Shown in pieces: positions 1-12,429 of a DNA stretch of 64,000 bases (position 1 is its first letter; every line of letters starts with the position of its first letter). Source of the stretch: Hymenolepis diminuta. Taxonomy: Eukaryota > Platyhelminthes > Cestoda > Cyclophyllidea > Hymenolepididae. The DNA lies in contig CAADRB010000014.1 in assembly GCA_900708905.1 (NCBI GenBank), positions 1,621,447 to 1,685,446 on the forward strand, given 5' to 3'. Below the pieces are notes generated by a model. It worked only from the letters and a program-made list of their open reading frames with translations. It searched no databases and was not told where the DNA came from. The position numbers and the translations under genes were made by a program.

Positions 1-555
1 AACCGTAGGCGATGGCAGCCGCAGTAGGCTCATTGATAATACGAAGAACATTCATGCCTGAGATTGTGCCCGCGTCCTTTGTGGCCTGACGCTGGCTATC
101 ATTGAAATAGGCTGGAACAGTAATGACAGCATCAGACACTGTCTTGCCAAGGTAGGCCTCAGCCGTCTCCTTCATCTTCAACAGCACCATGGAGGAGATC
201 TCCTCGGCATAGAATGTCTTCCTTTCGCCCTTGTACTCGACTTCAATCTTTGGCTTGCCTCCAGAGTTGATCACATGGAAGGGCCAGTGTTTCATATCGT
301 CTTGCACAGTCTTGTCATCGAAACGGCGACCGATGAGACGCTTTGCATCGAAAACAGTGTTAGTCGGGTTCATAGCCACCTGGTTCTTGGCAGCATCGCC
401 AATAAGGCGCTCGGTGTCTGTGAAGGCGACATAGCTGGGGGTAGTTCGATTGCCCTGATCGTTAGCAATAATTTCGACTTTCCCGTGTTGGAATACAGCG
501 ACGCAGGAGAAAGTCGTTCCAAGATCAATACCGACAGCGGGGCTCTTTGACATGT
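1..555 (-). CDS. HSP70: Cytosolic HSP70, copy 1, N-terminal part (cut by window edge)
   Basis: ATP-dependent cytosolic chaperone; only the first 185 codons of the ATPase domain are present. The start is the ATG at 555-553, giving [17 protein letters not shown], with the phosphate-1 loop [10 protein letters not shown] and later the phosphate-binding [15 protein letters not shown] and the conserved [11 protein letters not shown] just before the edge. The frame is open throughout. From codon 39 or so to the edge the DNA is identical to copy 2 at 19538-19996, on the opposite strand. The edge (base 1) is the homologous position where the N gap of copy 2 begins, so this copy is probably interrupted by an assembly gap rather than truly truncated. 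One residue differs from its relatives early on (CVAVFQHGK instead of CVGVFQHGK). A TATA box and heat-shock elements lie upstream (606-666), so it is probably stress-inducible. Confidence 0.95.
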
Positions 556-605
556 CCACAAATGCGCAACAGCACAAATATGCTCTAGAAGGCGCAGTAC
601 AAACC

Positions 606-740
606 CTTATATTTATTACGAGTTTCTAGAAATTTACCGAAATGCGTTGCCCATTCCAGAAAATTCTAACCAATAATCGGGTCCGATTTTAATTCCACGC
701 TTTTGATTGGCTATTTCGCCATGACACACGCACTTATTCG
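606..740 (-). promoter_or_regulatory. Heat-shock promoter of HSP70 copy 1
   Basis: Read on the minus strand there is a TATA box (AATATAAG, 606-613) about 50 bp before the ATG at 555. Upstream of it are TTCTAGAA (624-631) and a perfect three-unit heat-shock element TTCCAGAAAATTC (654-666, alternating TTC/GAA every 5 bp). CCAAT-type motifs follow (ccaat at 671-675 and attgg near 714-718). This is the classical arrangement of an inducible animal HSP70 promoter. The elements are seen directly; inducibility is inferred. Confidence 0.8.
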
Positions 741-1560
741 CTGTTTTTGCATTACCGCATGCCAAATTTTGGCTTGGCTACTTTTTGGGCCCTGTTGATG
801 TTTTTTACTTTTGTCTAATCATTCAATAGCATAGAAAGCTGTTTATTTTACTACATTTACTAACCTAGTTATCTAGCTTGAATATAAATTGCGTTTGTTA
901 GGATTGTAATAGTCAAAGCATTCGGAATAAAGTCCTTATTTTAGTTGGTAATCCACGTCGTAATTGTTTTCTTTCCTTGTCAGGTAACGGCAGTTCGAAA
1001 ATTCTGAATTAATGAAAGTCTGAATCTGAAAGACTTTGGAGCACTATGAATCACCTTTAAACAATAAGCGAGTTATGTTATCTTGACGATCATATCTAAA
1101 AATTGGTTACAGAAACTGCAAAACCTGAAGATATGATTCTTTGAAAGAGTAAATGGTGCCTAAAAATTCGAAATTTCCATTTTCGTATACAATTAATACT
1201 TTTAGAATATTCTAGAATATTTAAAGCGACTTGTTATGACTCTGTCTTCTTCTAGACTAACAGAAGAAGGAGTTTCTCAAATTGTATTCATTTCTTCACT
1301 TACATACGCTTAGCAAATATATGTGCGTCATTTTAGCCTTGTAAGCTAAACTTGAACCCATAGCTGAAACAACCAGCCACCACCGCATATTTAGCAACTG
1401 GTCCGATAGACAGTTATAATAAACGATACTAAACAAGCCAATTACAGTGACGAGATATTCAATGAGATAAACTCATGAATAATCCCTAGTTTTCTAGATT
1501 CAATTTAAGATAACCTGGAATGTACTCGAAAATTTGTTTAATTAAAACAGGAAATAAGTC
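668..1560. other. Intergenic, HSP70 copy 1 to HSP90-like gene
   Basis: The copy 1 promoter occupies the left part and the distal heat-shock element lies at 1205-1217. No open reading frame with coding character was seen in the rest, which must include the 3'UTR of the HSP90-like gene next to 1561. Confidence 0.6.
1205..1276. promoter_or_regulatory. Distal heat-shock element with adjacent inverted repeat
   Basis: GAATATTCTAGAA at 1205-1217 is a perfect GAAnnTTCnnGAA heat-shock element, followed by a fourth imperfect unit (tattt). About 30 bp on, CTTCTTC and GAAGAAG form an inverted repeat around 1247-1270. It lies 650 bp upstream of HSP70 copy 1 and about 340 bp beyond the stop codon of the HSP90-like gene, so it could serve the HSP70 promoter as an enhancer. 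A chance match is possible but three-unit elements should be rare. Confidence 0.5.
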
Positions 1561-4500
1561 CTAGGCAAGTGTATTCATGGGGCTTGAATCAATTTCGAAC
1601 TTCAGCCCTTCTTTACTTCCAGCGTCAGCAACATTTGTCAATTTTACATCTTCTAGATATTTGTTCACAAGTTTGAACATGAGTTTTGAAAGGACACGAC
1701 AGTTTTCTAAAATATTTCCAGAACGAATCACAGCTGTGGAATAGAGCAAAGTTACAATATTTTTCCAGAAGATGTCTGGATTTTCCATCTTATTAATTAG
1801 CTCTTTCAGACAATTTATTATCGGATCTTTATGATTGACCATTAAGGTTTTATTCACAATTCCATCCGCACCTTCTTTGGTAGTAGAAATACAGCAAGGC
1901 ACATCTAAGGGTACATGGGAAATTTTTAAATCCACGATCTTATCACCTAACACTTCTTTTATCTTTTCGCACATAAACCAATATTCACCCCATATTTTTG
2001 AATAATCTTCAGCAGGGATATTCTCGGGATCTTGAGTTACCTTGTTAACATCCATAAGTTCCATATTTTCATACGATTTTATCATGCCAAAAATTTCCTG
2101 CCTGATTCCGCCTTCTATCAAGATGACATCATAGTCACGCTTCCTCAAGTGTTCAAGAAGGGGAGAGTTAGAAATTAGCTTCAAGTCGTCTTCAACTAAG
2201 TAATAAATTTCCTTTTGATCTGGTTCCATTTGATCTACATAACCACGCATTTGAATGGCCTTGCCTGGGTTCTTCAATGTGTAAAAGCCCATTAATCTGA
2301 GCAGTTTCTGACAGTTCTTAGGGTCGCTTAAAACTCCATATTCGATGTTCTTATAATATTGCCTGTGAAATGAATCGAACATCTCAGGATCTTGCGCTAT
2401 TTCGCTGAATACACACAGAATTTTATCAGTCAGAACCTCACCGATCTTTTGTCTTAAGTGACCTTGAAGATCAGTTCGATTGGCGTTTAGAAGTGCAGTA
2501 TCCACGTTGACAACCACCAAGACAAAATCCATGTATGGAGGGAGTAGACGCTCTTTGCGTTTAGGTATTTTGAGACCCCTCCAGATAAAGTGTACATTAT
2601 ACTCACCGATATTCCAAGTACAGAAATGGGGGTTCTTTTTAGGGACATATATTAGGGCATCAAAAGAGATTGAGGCATCATCATATTTGATGTGCCTGAC
2701 GAGAATGTGAGAATTTTGATCCATGGAAATTTCCTCATACAACTTATTACATTCTTTTTCTGTTAATGTATCGAAATCACTGCTCCACACATGAGTTTTC
2801 ATGTATTTAAGATGCTGAATCATTTTGTCATTATCATCATTCCATAAGGTTTCAATTAAAATAGGATAGTCAATATGGAAGAAATGGGAATCTAGCGATT
2901 CGGCAAGCATAAAAGGGGCCAACAGACTTCTTTTGCTGGGAATCAAGTGTAGAATTACCCTAGTTCCACGACCTATTTCCTCTTCTCCATCATAAGGACG
3001 AAGGGTATATGAATTGAGATTGGTACACTCAAACATATAAGCATCATCGTCTTTATGCTTGGTAATAACTTGAATCTTATCAGCAACCTTGAATGCTGTG
3101 TAGAATCCCGTTCCAGATTCTCCAAAAAGGAAGATATCTGAATCCAGTGGGAATTGCGACTTGAATTCCTTGGTGCCTGAGCATGCCACTACACCAATAT
3201 ATTTGACAATATTTTCTTTCGTCATACCAATACCATTGTCAATTATTGTAAGTGTTTTTTCAGAGAAATTCGAAACGATCTGTTAATAAAAAAATATAAA
3301 TAAGTATTATAAAATTGAAAGAAGATCCGTCTGCCTTTTAAGTTGAGCTGAATTTATTTGATTTGCACAGGCCGAAAATTGCAACTTATCATAAAGATGA
3401 GAGTTAATTCTGGGTGTACCACTTCCTTTTGTTATCAGACGAATTCAAACTTGTTTACCAAATGCAATATTTCTGAAATACAAACGAATTGAAAACCACC
3501 TTCTAATCCAAACTCCAAAGAAACTAAACGCTCCGAAAAATCCCTAGCCGTGAATGCATTTACAAATGACCAATTACGAACGTAGTTTCTAAGGTGAAAT
3601 CTTCAAATCCAAGTTCTCCTTCAGTAAATACTATATTGAAAGTTACAAATCATTTTACCAAAAAGGCATCTTTGGTACGACTTTTTACTAAAGAGAATCA
3701 ATGAAATAAAGGAAGATTCAAAACAAACTTTAAATTGTAAGGAAAAAGAATTGAACATTTTCGGTGCTTCATCCTTCGTGCATCGGATTATCGATCATTG
3801 GATTTCTACGCTCCAGCCTGTATATGTAAGTCCACCACTGTAGTAAATATCGCTGCAATTATTGGCTAATCAGGTAGCCAATCACTTACTCCTTACCAAA
3901 TTCCTTGTAAACTAATTTATTTTCTTGGCACAAGAGTCGCTTTTTGAGCAACAGGTCTTCTTCCTTCTTCCCAGTTGTAGCTTTATAAAATAACTCCAAA
4001 TTGACGACATACTTTTAGCTTTTAATTAGTTGAACTAATTCAAATTTAGCAAAATATGGTGGATAAATTTGAGGAGTAATAAAAAAGTAGATAATTAATC
4101 ACTTAATTCAACTCCTAACTGATCAACATTAAAAATACCCGGAAAGAACCAAACTTAACTGCCAACCTTGAGACCTGAACTCCTCCACATGGAGAAAAAC
4201 ATTAAAAAACTAGAACGTCAACGAAGTAGTAATGAGTTCTTGCTTTCCCACAGGTCGTGGGTTAGATACTCAATGACCACATGTCCAGTGACTGGGATGG
4301 CCGATCCCATTGGCCAATTTACATGAAATTCGAATTTTTCAATTAGAGAAAGACAGGAGATTTTGACTAACGTAAGAGCTGTGCATCAAACAAAATCCGG
4401 GTATATCACAATGGGAAAAAGAATTCCCATTCTGGAGTTAAACCAAATTTCCATGGGTTTAGAACATACAACTTTCAGCTTTTAGGAGAAAATAAGAATA

Positions 4501-4730
4501 ATTTGACTTACCTTAATGCCTAATTTTTTATCTTGATTGGCAAATAAGTTTGAATCAAAACGACTCAAATAGCGTATCTTTTCCAGGGCATCGAAAGCAT
4601 TGCATATAAGTTCTCTGAGAAAGATAGAATCGGATGGATATAGGTAATCAATAGTGGTATCAATTGATTTTGAATATTTTTCTTGAAATTCATTAGGTCC
4701 GACTTCAACAGAACAACTCGAGTCAGGCAT
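1561..4730 (-). CDS. Divergent HSP90-family chaperone, two exons
   Basis: Probably an HSP90-family ATPase. Exon 1 is 4730-4512 (73 codons, ATG at 4730) and exon 2 is 3279-1561. The phase-0 intron (3280-4511) has GTAAGT and a TTAACAG acceptor, and splicing joins GIK to IVSNFSEK. The product is 645 residues. N-terminal ATPase residues known from yeast HSP90 are kept: Glu40 and Asn44 in FLRELICNAFDALEKIRY, and Asp87 in DNGIGMT. The lid motif is altered (GESGTGFYTAF at 126 rather than GQFGVGFYSA), and GRGTRVILHL follows. The middle-domain catalytic Arg is kept at 341 (NANRTDLQ, normally NISREMLQ). There is no acidic charged linker and no C-terminal MEEVD (it ends PMNTLA), and no clear transit peptide. 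Length and missing linker resemble TRAP1/HtpG, but several blocks resemble cytosolic HSP90. No TATA box or perfect heat-shock element was seen upstream, unlike the nearby HSP70 genes. Family assignment is firm; subfamily is not. Confidence 0.88.
3765..3995 (+). repeat. Dispersed repeat family D, copy 1
   Basis: Matches 39805-40020 (+) and 33415-33560 (-). Shared landmarks are ggattatcgatcattgga, gcaattattggctaatcag, agccaatcactta and a final cttcttccttcttcc-like block. Copies are diverged with small indels, so the element is old. It sits in the HSP90-like intron. Family type unknown. Confidence 0.6.
4240..4330 (+). mobile_element. SINE-like fragment, copy 1
   Basis: Part of the same family as 34300-34510: the segment with caggtcgtgggttaga, then tgtccagtgactgggatggcc and cattggcca aligns by eye with the body of that element. 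It lies inside the intron of the HSP90-like gene. Confidence 0.45.
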
Positions 4731-5034
4731 TTCTCAAGTCAGATAATTCGGCAAATTGAAAAAATCAATTTTTAAATTAAATGTAATTAGTGACCAGTCG
4801 ATCGCAAAAATAAATAGATTTTAAGCCTACCCGAAAGTATAGACCTATATTTTTACCCATCGTGAAAAAAGTGAGGTGAAAAAAGCAGTTTGATGTGTAA
4901 TTTGAAAAATCTGTAAAATCAGTGCGTTCTTCGACTCAAGATGAGTAAGACGATCCCTAATTAAAATAGGTGGTCAGAGTAAACTTGTTATGATTTTAAC
5001 TCAAAATACTAGAAAATAAAACGATGTGGATTTA

Positions 5035-5145
5035 ACAAGGGATTCGAAAAGATATTGAGAGTGAATCAAGATATAAAGGAGTCTTACTTCATTTGATTTT
5101 TGGATTCAATGCTGGTTTAAAGTTAACACCAACGTAAATGAGTGA
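5035..5145 (+). repeat. Dispersed repeat family C, copy 1
   Basis: Contains agatattgagagtgaatcaa and gtcttacttcatttgatttt, shared with 8640-8890, 24970-25235, 38930-39185 and 53840-54175. This copy is short. Confidence 0.5.
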
Positions 5146-5799
5146 CTGGGGTAGAATTATGCTCCAACATTTAAATTACCGACTAGATAATTTTTCCCAT
5201 ATATATGTCAGAATATTACATAGTAATAGTGTACTTCTCTGGATTGTTTTTCTTATTCCTCTTCGCTTTATCGTGGGCAATAACAATTGCATAACCTATA
5301 AGCAGTAGTAATAAACACCCGTGAGCCCTACTAACTTCAAAATCTTGATTTCGAATATAACAAGCGGGTAACGAAGGCATAGATCATGTAACTACTCTTC
5401 TTATTTCTTGAGCCACCGGATGTGTATTTCATGTCATTATTCTAAATTCATGACAGTTCAACGAAATGAAGAGAAGATATTTTCGTGAATTTCAGAACTA
5501 AATTGAAGCTGGAATAGAATGTCAAAATGCAGAAAAGGTAATCATAATGCCTCACAGAGGTCTCTTTAATGTACAAAAACTTGAAAGCTATACATCCAAC
5601 TGTCCAATTTATTCCATACGATCTTTAAATAAGTGGAACTATCAAAACTTGTCCAATAGTGGTGATCACCTTACATGAATTCTAGTGAGCTCTGCTATGT
5701 TGAGATCATGTAAGTTGCTAATATTCTGCTATCTTGGCCATTTGAAGGAAAAATATCGCAGGTTATTACCAGCTCTAACTCGCCACTAAGTCACGTAAA

Positions 5800-6040
5800 C
5801 TCGGGCAAATTAGGCACACACTTTATCTCCCAATCAAACGAATTTGAATTGCTCGTAAAATCCTTTGCAGATGAATGCAAAACTTTGCTCTTGAAAATTT
5901 CAATGTTTATCAGCTTACCATAAAAGTGAAGCTCTAACCAAACACTCAAAAATTTCAAAGAAGCTATATATCCCTTGTCCAAATCAAATCTTTGATATGA
6001 ACTATTGTTTAAATGCACTAAATAAAAAAACAGGCTATCA
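5800..6040 (+). repeat. Dispersed repeat family E, copy 1
   Basis: Shares blocks such as agctctaaccaaacactc, agctatatatcccttgtcca and aatcaaatctttgatatga with 40370-40540 and 51880-52085, with a minus copy at 7735-7830 and a weaker one at 17620-17720. Confidence 0.5.
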
Positions 6041-7139
6041 AACTACCTCAACATTTTTAATACATGTGAATCTTAAGTTATTAATATCTGGTAAGCCTGC
6101 ATTTGCTTTGATCGGATACTTTTTTAGTTGTATTTGCGGTCTCAGGAATGTTGATAGCCCTGTGGAATTCCCGTCAATTTTATAAATTCCTTTCTATCCT
6201 TTTCTGTGCATTAAAACTCTTTTTTTTTGAAAATAGAATAGAATATTTAATGTAGCAATTCAGTTTCGTCATGCCATGTAAGATAAATTCATTGTATTAA
6301 ATAAAAATAACAGAATTTTAGGTGGTTATTAAATCTTAATGCTATATCATTATGCATTGACAGTGTTGCCAATTGTCTGCTTAAGTTGGGGGAAAAGCCA
6401 ACAATTGATATGAAATTTTATAGAAATCATCCTTCTGCAAATGCAGCAGTCAGCAATGGCTAGAAGTATCAATTTCTAGGAGCATTAAGTCTTACAATTA
6501 GGTAAGATTGGTTAAACAGTCATGCATCTCAGCATCACACCCAGTTAGGTAATGTCAGTCTATGTTCAAAGACATAAACTTTCAAATTTCCAAGGAGTAA
6601 CAAAAAACAGGGGAACATATTCTTTTCAGCTGAGTAGAGAACAAGCAAAATTCAGAACCTCATGGACCAACAGTGTAACCTTAATGCTATACACTCTCTT
6701 GTCCTAATGGTGTAATGCAATGGTAAAATAAAATATGACACTGAAGCGAAACTAGACTAAAGGTATTCGAAATATATTTTAATAATTGTTGTAAAATCAA
6801 GTAGATCACTAAAATGGTCCAGTATCCAGAGTACAGTTCTGTAAATTCAATCAATGTGTAACATTAGTTACCGTGCAAGAAAATGAAATTAACTTTAAGC
6901 AGGGAAATACTCTCAGTTAATTAAAATAATGAAAAAGATTAATAAATGGAGTGTATTTTAAACTCATATGGAGTAGAAGATTAAGTATACGCTTAGTTTC
7001 AGAAAACCTTAAAAAATATTTGATGAAATCTAATAAAAATAAATATTTCTGTATTGGTTTATTTTAATTTAAATATTTTACCTTGTGAAAATGAGAGAAA
7101 AAAGAAGAGATTTGTAACACCTTCATACTCTGACTCATA

Positions 7140-7400
7140 GGTCTGTTCAGTCTCTTTACCGACTTATACCTATGCCTTAATTGTCCGTTGCACAACAAAG
7201 GACGCGTTTCGTCTATCTCTGACATCCTGGATTTTCCTAGCTCAATACTGACGTTTCCCCCTCTCCACCTAAATCCTCTTTCTCTTCCTGCTCCTCCCTC
7301 TCATTCATTGTCATACCTAACTCTTGACCCTCTCACTTGAGAAAGGCTGTTGTAACTTTATTTAGTTTAATTTGACGCAGGGCTTAAATTAGGTTCACTG
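7140..7400 (+). repeat. Dispersed repeat family B, copy 1
   Basis: Aligns with 26740-27000: ccttaattgtcc, acaaaggacgcg, tttcgtctat, gctcaatactgacg and a C/T-rich tail (cctctttctcttcctgctcc) ending in gagaaaggctgttgtaact. The pyrimidine-rich tail also occurs at 26380-26480 and 50040-50180. Confidence 0.55.
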
Positions 7401-7734
7401 ATGAGATTGGTGCTACTTTGTTGGGGAGCACACGATCTCCTGGACCGTCAACTTGGTACATTAGATTTCTTTCCCATTTCAGTAAAATTTGCACTAATAT
7501 TATGCATATATGTTTATTGAAAATCGTAGAAATCAAGAAAAAGAAACCTTGTGTTGTTAATTAGGCAAAGTATTAAATTTTGATAGATTTATAGATTTCA
7601 GGACTTCCCCTGCCTCAAACATATCCGAGAAGTCGTTTTGCAGACTATACCATCAGTAGGAGGTTCAGATAAGCCGCTTAAAAGTTATTATTCTTAACAA
7701 AATAGAAAACGCGAATTGGAACAGGTTTGGGTTT

Positions 7735-7830
7735 ATTAAATGTCCATTTATTTATAAATGGCGCCAAGGATACGAATTGGACACAAGGAAGTATAGTTTT
7801 CTAGTATACTGAATTGAGAAGCCTGTGAAA
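7735..7830 (-). repeat. Dispersed repeat family E, inverted copy
   Basis: The reverse complement reads ccttgtgtccaattcgtatc followed by catttataaataaatgg, matching 51880-52085 (ccttgtgtccaaatcgtatc, then ccatttattaaaatc). Confidence 0.5.
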
Positions 7831-8639
7831 CCCAGTGATTACCTAGTATTTTGAAAATCTCATTTCTAGGCTTGATTTATTTTTCAACTTTCCAGCGCAA
7901 TGAATTGTTCTGAAGGTAATTCTCGTATAAACATTTTATGGGTGCCTATTTCCTCTTCATCTTGTTTTCCACGGAGCATCTCCGATTTCGTAAGAATCAT
8001 AAGAAGCTAACTTTTAGAAGATTGGTTGTCTGACCAATATCTTCTTTACAAGCATGTTCTATCGGATAGGGTTTTTTTAAGCTAATAGAATTCACCGCTG
8101 TTCGAGTAGTAATTAATATTACATATATAACTATATACTATAGACACTGGGGCCATTAAACATGCATGTCTCTGTCAACAATGCAAATTAACACTTTCCT
8201 GATTTTATGCATTATCATTACTATTTAAAATGACGAAATTATTGACAAACGTCATTAAAGCAAAGCTTCGCCAAATCACAATATTCTAGGCTATATATTT
8301 TCAAAGTCTGTTATTACACTAATTTTGGACAGAGGAAAGATATCTTAGAACCTCTCTAATGGGAAAATATTCACCCCTCTGTTGAGCAGTATTAATCAGT
8401 TAGATATCTCTTACAGAATATGCACTGATAAGTCACCGTCTTGTGACTAGGTAGATTTGTACTTTATCAACCCACGTTTAATTTTCTTACTTTATTTCCT
8501 GAGTATCGTATTCATTATTTTAATTGGTTGATTAAAACTATCCAAATAAATTTAAAAGCTGTCTGTTGATTGGCGATATTAAATTATTATATTACTATAA
8601 TAAACAGTAATGCAGAGAAATTTCAATACTTCTCATCAT

Positions 8640-8890
8640 GAGAAAGCAATCTGAATCGGATAACCAAAGTTTAATAAGAAATAAGGGAGGGGATAGGGAA
8701 GAGAGCGTCAAAAATTTGCTTCACTTGATTTTTTGAATTTGGGTTTTAGAATATCCACTTAATGGACAAATCAGTGTATCACGTTCCAAAATTCACATTT
8801 CATGTTTCGTTCACTTGACTGCCAATCAAATTCTTATCTACAGTCTCCAGTGTTTATTGACTGGTTGTTTAATAATTATTATTGGTCTTC
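8640..8890 (+). repeat. Dispersed repeat family C, copy 2
   Basis: Landmarks: gggaggggatagggaagaga, tgcttcacttgattttttga, cacgttccaaaattcacatt, and gtttattgactggttgttta. Best matched by 53840-54175. Confidence 0.55.
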
Positions 8891-9929
8891 ATTTTTCTCC
8901 TTCGACGATTTCTAAACCATTGTGAAATCATTCTGTGGGCTTCACCAATATTTTTGATATTTTTTTGTTCTTTTCAACGTCTGGAAATTTATTTATTTTA
9001 TATAGTTCTATTAAAAAATGCAGGAAAATTAAGATCGACTGCTCATCTGTCTGTTTGCATTACTTTATGTATTCTCTGCATTTTTATAGGATTCAACATT
9101 ATACCTGCGGTTTTTGATGTCATTTTCTGAAATTAGGATTTATTCGATTTCCCACATTCTATAAAACAAAGTAATTAAGCAAAATATCGTAGGATTTGAC
9201 CAGTAAAAACAGCGTTTTCAAATTCACTCAACCGCACTATTTTTTACAAACTTTATCTGAATACCTTTGTTTACTCAGAATCAACCAAATGAGCAAACAA
9301 ATGCATGCTTAAGTGTTGTTTGTATTAATTGGTCGATCAAATGAAATCGAGTAAGAATTAATTTGTGTTGCATAATAATAGCATACTTATATTATTGATT
9401 TATGATACCGGCAACTAATCGACGAAAAAAGCAATCAAATACCGGAATTTATTTTTGTTATTTCATAATCTGTTTTCGTAAACTTTATCAATCATATAAA
9501 AAGAACTGACCTTTAAAGAGTATGAACTTAGGGTACACTCTGAGTTCATATAAGATGGGGACTTAATGCAGCATTTATGATCAATTCCTATTAAATCAAT
9601 CGAGTGAGCTATTTTACCTACCTTGGTTCATCGGTGAATGATAGAGGTCTAGCAGTTAACGCTGAAAACGAAATATCATAAAGGCCAAACAACAGCTAGT
9701 GAAACTAAGACCTATTTTAAGATCGAACGAATGATGAAGGGCTGTTAGGAACACTGCTCGAAGAATGAAGTCGGATTAGTAGAACAATAGACAAATGAAT
9801 GTTAAATTGCTAGTAGAAAAGAAAGTTCCATTGGGAAACCTTGCTGCACAATCACAAAGACGAGGATTAAATCTTTGGGGAGGTCTTCACAGAGATGAGA
9901 TATTAGAACAAGTGCTACTGAAATCCCCG

Positions 9930-10080
9930 TTACCAAGTGGATGTTAAACAGATGTTCAGCAAGAAAGAAGACGTAAGTTGGATGATGAACCCTACAAAGA
10001 ATACTATTCCTCGCATTATTGAAAATGGACCATAACTATTGGCGAATCGATTACCACAAACCCAACGATGATCCGTCAAC
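9930..10080 (+). repeat. Dispersed repeat family F, copy 1
   Basis: The block ttggatgatgaaccctacaa, then agaatactattcctcgcatt and attgaaaatggaccataa matches 50440-50530. Only two copies in the window. Confidence 0.55.
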
Positions 10081-12429
10081 TAATAGATGAGAATATTAAG
10101 AATAATGTGAAAAAGGATAGCTCCGAAATTAATTTGAAGCTTGTCATCTAGATCTTTCCTATAAAGAGCAAAGTCATGAAAAGAAAGTATAAGTCTGAAG
10201 AACTTCAGCTTAAAACAGCACTTGATCTGATAAACCTGGATCTCAAATTAAGTGCGATTCCCACGAATCTCTTACTCTCACTTCCGCTATCTGCACTTTC
10301 CTCTTAAAATGTGAACATACTCACCCTTTATGAATTTCCACTTCCTAGGTGTTTGGATATTTCCCCTCGATAAAAAGTAGTAACAATTTTTAGCCCTGCT
10401 ATGGGAAATAAATAAAATTTTATTTTTAATAATATCATTAATAAAGTCGATCCCAGAAGCACTAATATTTTGAATTTTAACTGGGTTTATATAACTTTAG
10501 GAGCAAATTTTAACAAAGCTGCAATTTGACTTTCAACATGAATAGTGCAATAAGTGGACAGTGGAGAAGTATTTGTTCAGTATATGGACGGCTCTTAGTT
10601 TGATGAGCAAGACCTTCATTAGATACTTGTGTTCATTAAATTTATTTTACTCCTCACTGTTAGTATCCTCAAAATTATGACTTTATTATTCTCAAGACTC
10701 CATTTTGTTTCATAGATGTCCTCAGTGAGGTCATTATCTAAGGTCAGAAGTCAAGAAATTATAACTTTTTGAAGCACTTTCATTGTACCGGTTATCACCG
10801 GTCAAGAACAGGGTTGCAAGGTGTGTATGTTCTAAGAAAATGTACTTTCTCTGTTGGAAATGGATAATGAAAAACAAGCATTTACCTTTGACCGGTCAGG
10901 ATATTATATTTCTTTTCACACCCAGCCTCTATGTGCTTATGTATTTAGTAATATCAGTTATTTTCATTCCATTCCTTCGAATGCAATTCAAAGGTATTCT
11001 ACTACCCGTTTTTTAACCTCACAACAAAGTGCCTAAAATCTAATTACGAATTACTCGAACTTTCAGTCTTACTCAATTAAGTAAGTGTTTCATTATTGAT
11101 TTTAATTGAACATTAAAAATTTGCATCGAATGAATTAGACTAATAAGCCAATGAATCACTAAGGTCTGAGTAACTACGCAATATCAAGTATGTTTAATCG
11201 CTAAGATGACGACTATTTATCAGCACTTAAAGTTCAATAAACAGAAAAGTACTAAAATCAACAAATTTAAGTACTTCTACTTTAGCAGTACTTTTGAAAA
11301 AATTTCATTGAAACTCCTTTTTATTCAAATTGAGGTTATGATTTGAAATTCCCTAAGCATATTTTCACAAGAGATTAGCCCAAGTGAAACAGCACTAATG
11401 AAGGCAATACTCACATTAATAACGTAATAACTTGAAGTATTCGCAGGTAACTATGTAACTATATGTTCATAAATTTCATAGCAGCTATCTCAGGAAAAAA
11501 TTAGTTAACGTGCGTTGTAACGTCCAGATATCCGGATTCATGATCTACCCAGTACCGTCTCTATGTGTCTAGGAAAAAATTGGAATTTGAAGATATAACC
11601 AGATATTTTCTGGCTATCACATCTAGATCTGTCTTCAGACCCGATGGTAATTCAATATTTTTCGACAAATTATTGTTAAAATGACTCCAAAGGCTCATTA
11701 ACTTAGTATACTGCATATTTCCGTTTCCTGACTATCTGGTATCTTATTTGTATATAGAAAGAAGCCATATTTTAGTGTTGTTCTATATTTAAGAATATGC
11801 TTTTCTGCAAATTCATAATTTATACTAGTACATATCCTGTCGGAAGGATTCTTTTCTGCATCTTTTCTGTGGATCGTGACATCCTTTAAGTGCACCATGA
11901 AATGTTAAAAATTTTAAATTTAAATAAGCAGAAAAAATAATAATAAATAAAAACAGTTTTATAATTAAGCCTCAGGTCAGTAGCAAGCCACTTACCCCTT
12001 TTTATTTATAGGATAATGTAAAAAGTATGGGGCGATGTAAATTAAAAATTAACAAGCTATAACTTACATGCGAAGATATTTACCAGAAGAGAATGCCTAG
12101 CATTCAAAAGTCTGAGAGTTCAGAGGAATTAGCTGTGAAAAATGGAGGATTTTGGGGACATTACTTATACTTTAGCATTATGATGTTGAATACGAAGGGT
12201 CAACTTACTTGCCTGAAAGTGAGCTATTGACGCAGGAAGTGATAGGTAAAACTATTTTTAAATATTGTTAGATTCTAGATAAAAAACGAAGTAAGGGTAA
12301 CTCGAAATGATCCAAGGTTGGTATAAGCGGAAATCGGCTGAATATCTTTATTTAAACCTCTATTCTAAAATTTTAATATTGTGACGGTTTGATATTTTGT
12401 AGCAAATTGTAGGAACTAATGAACCAGAT

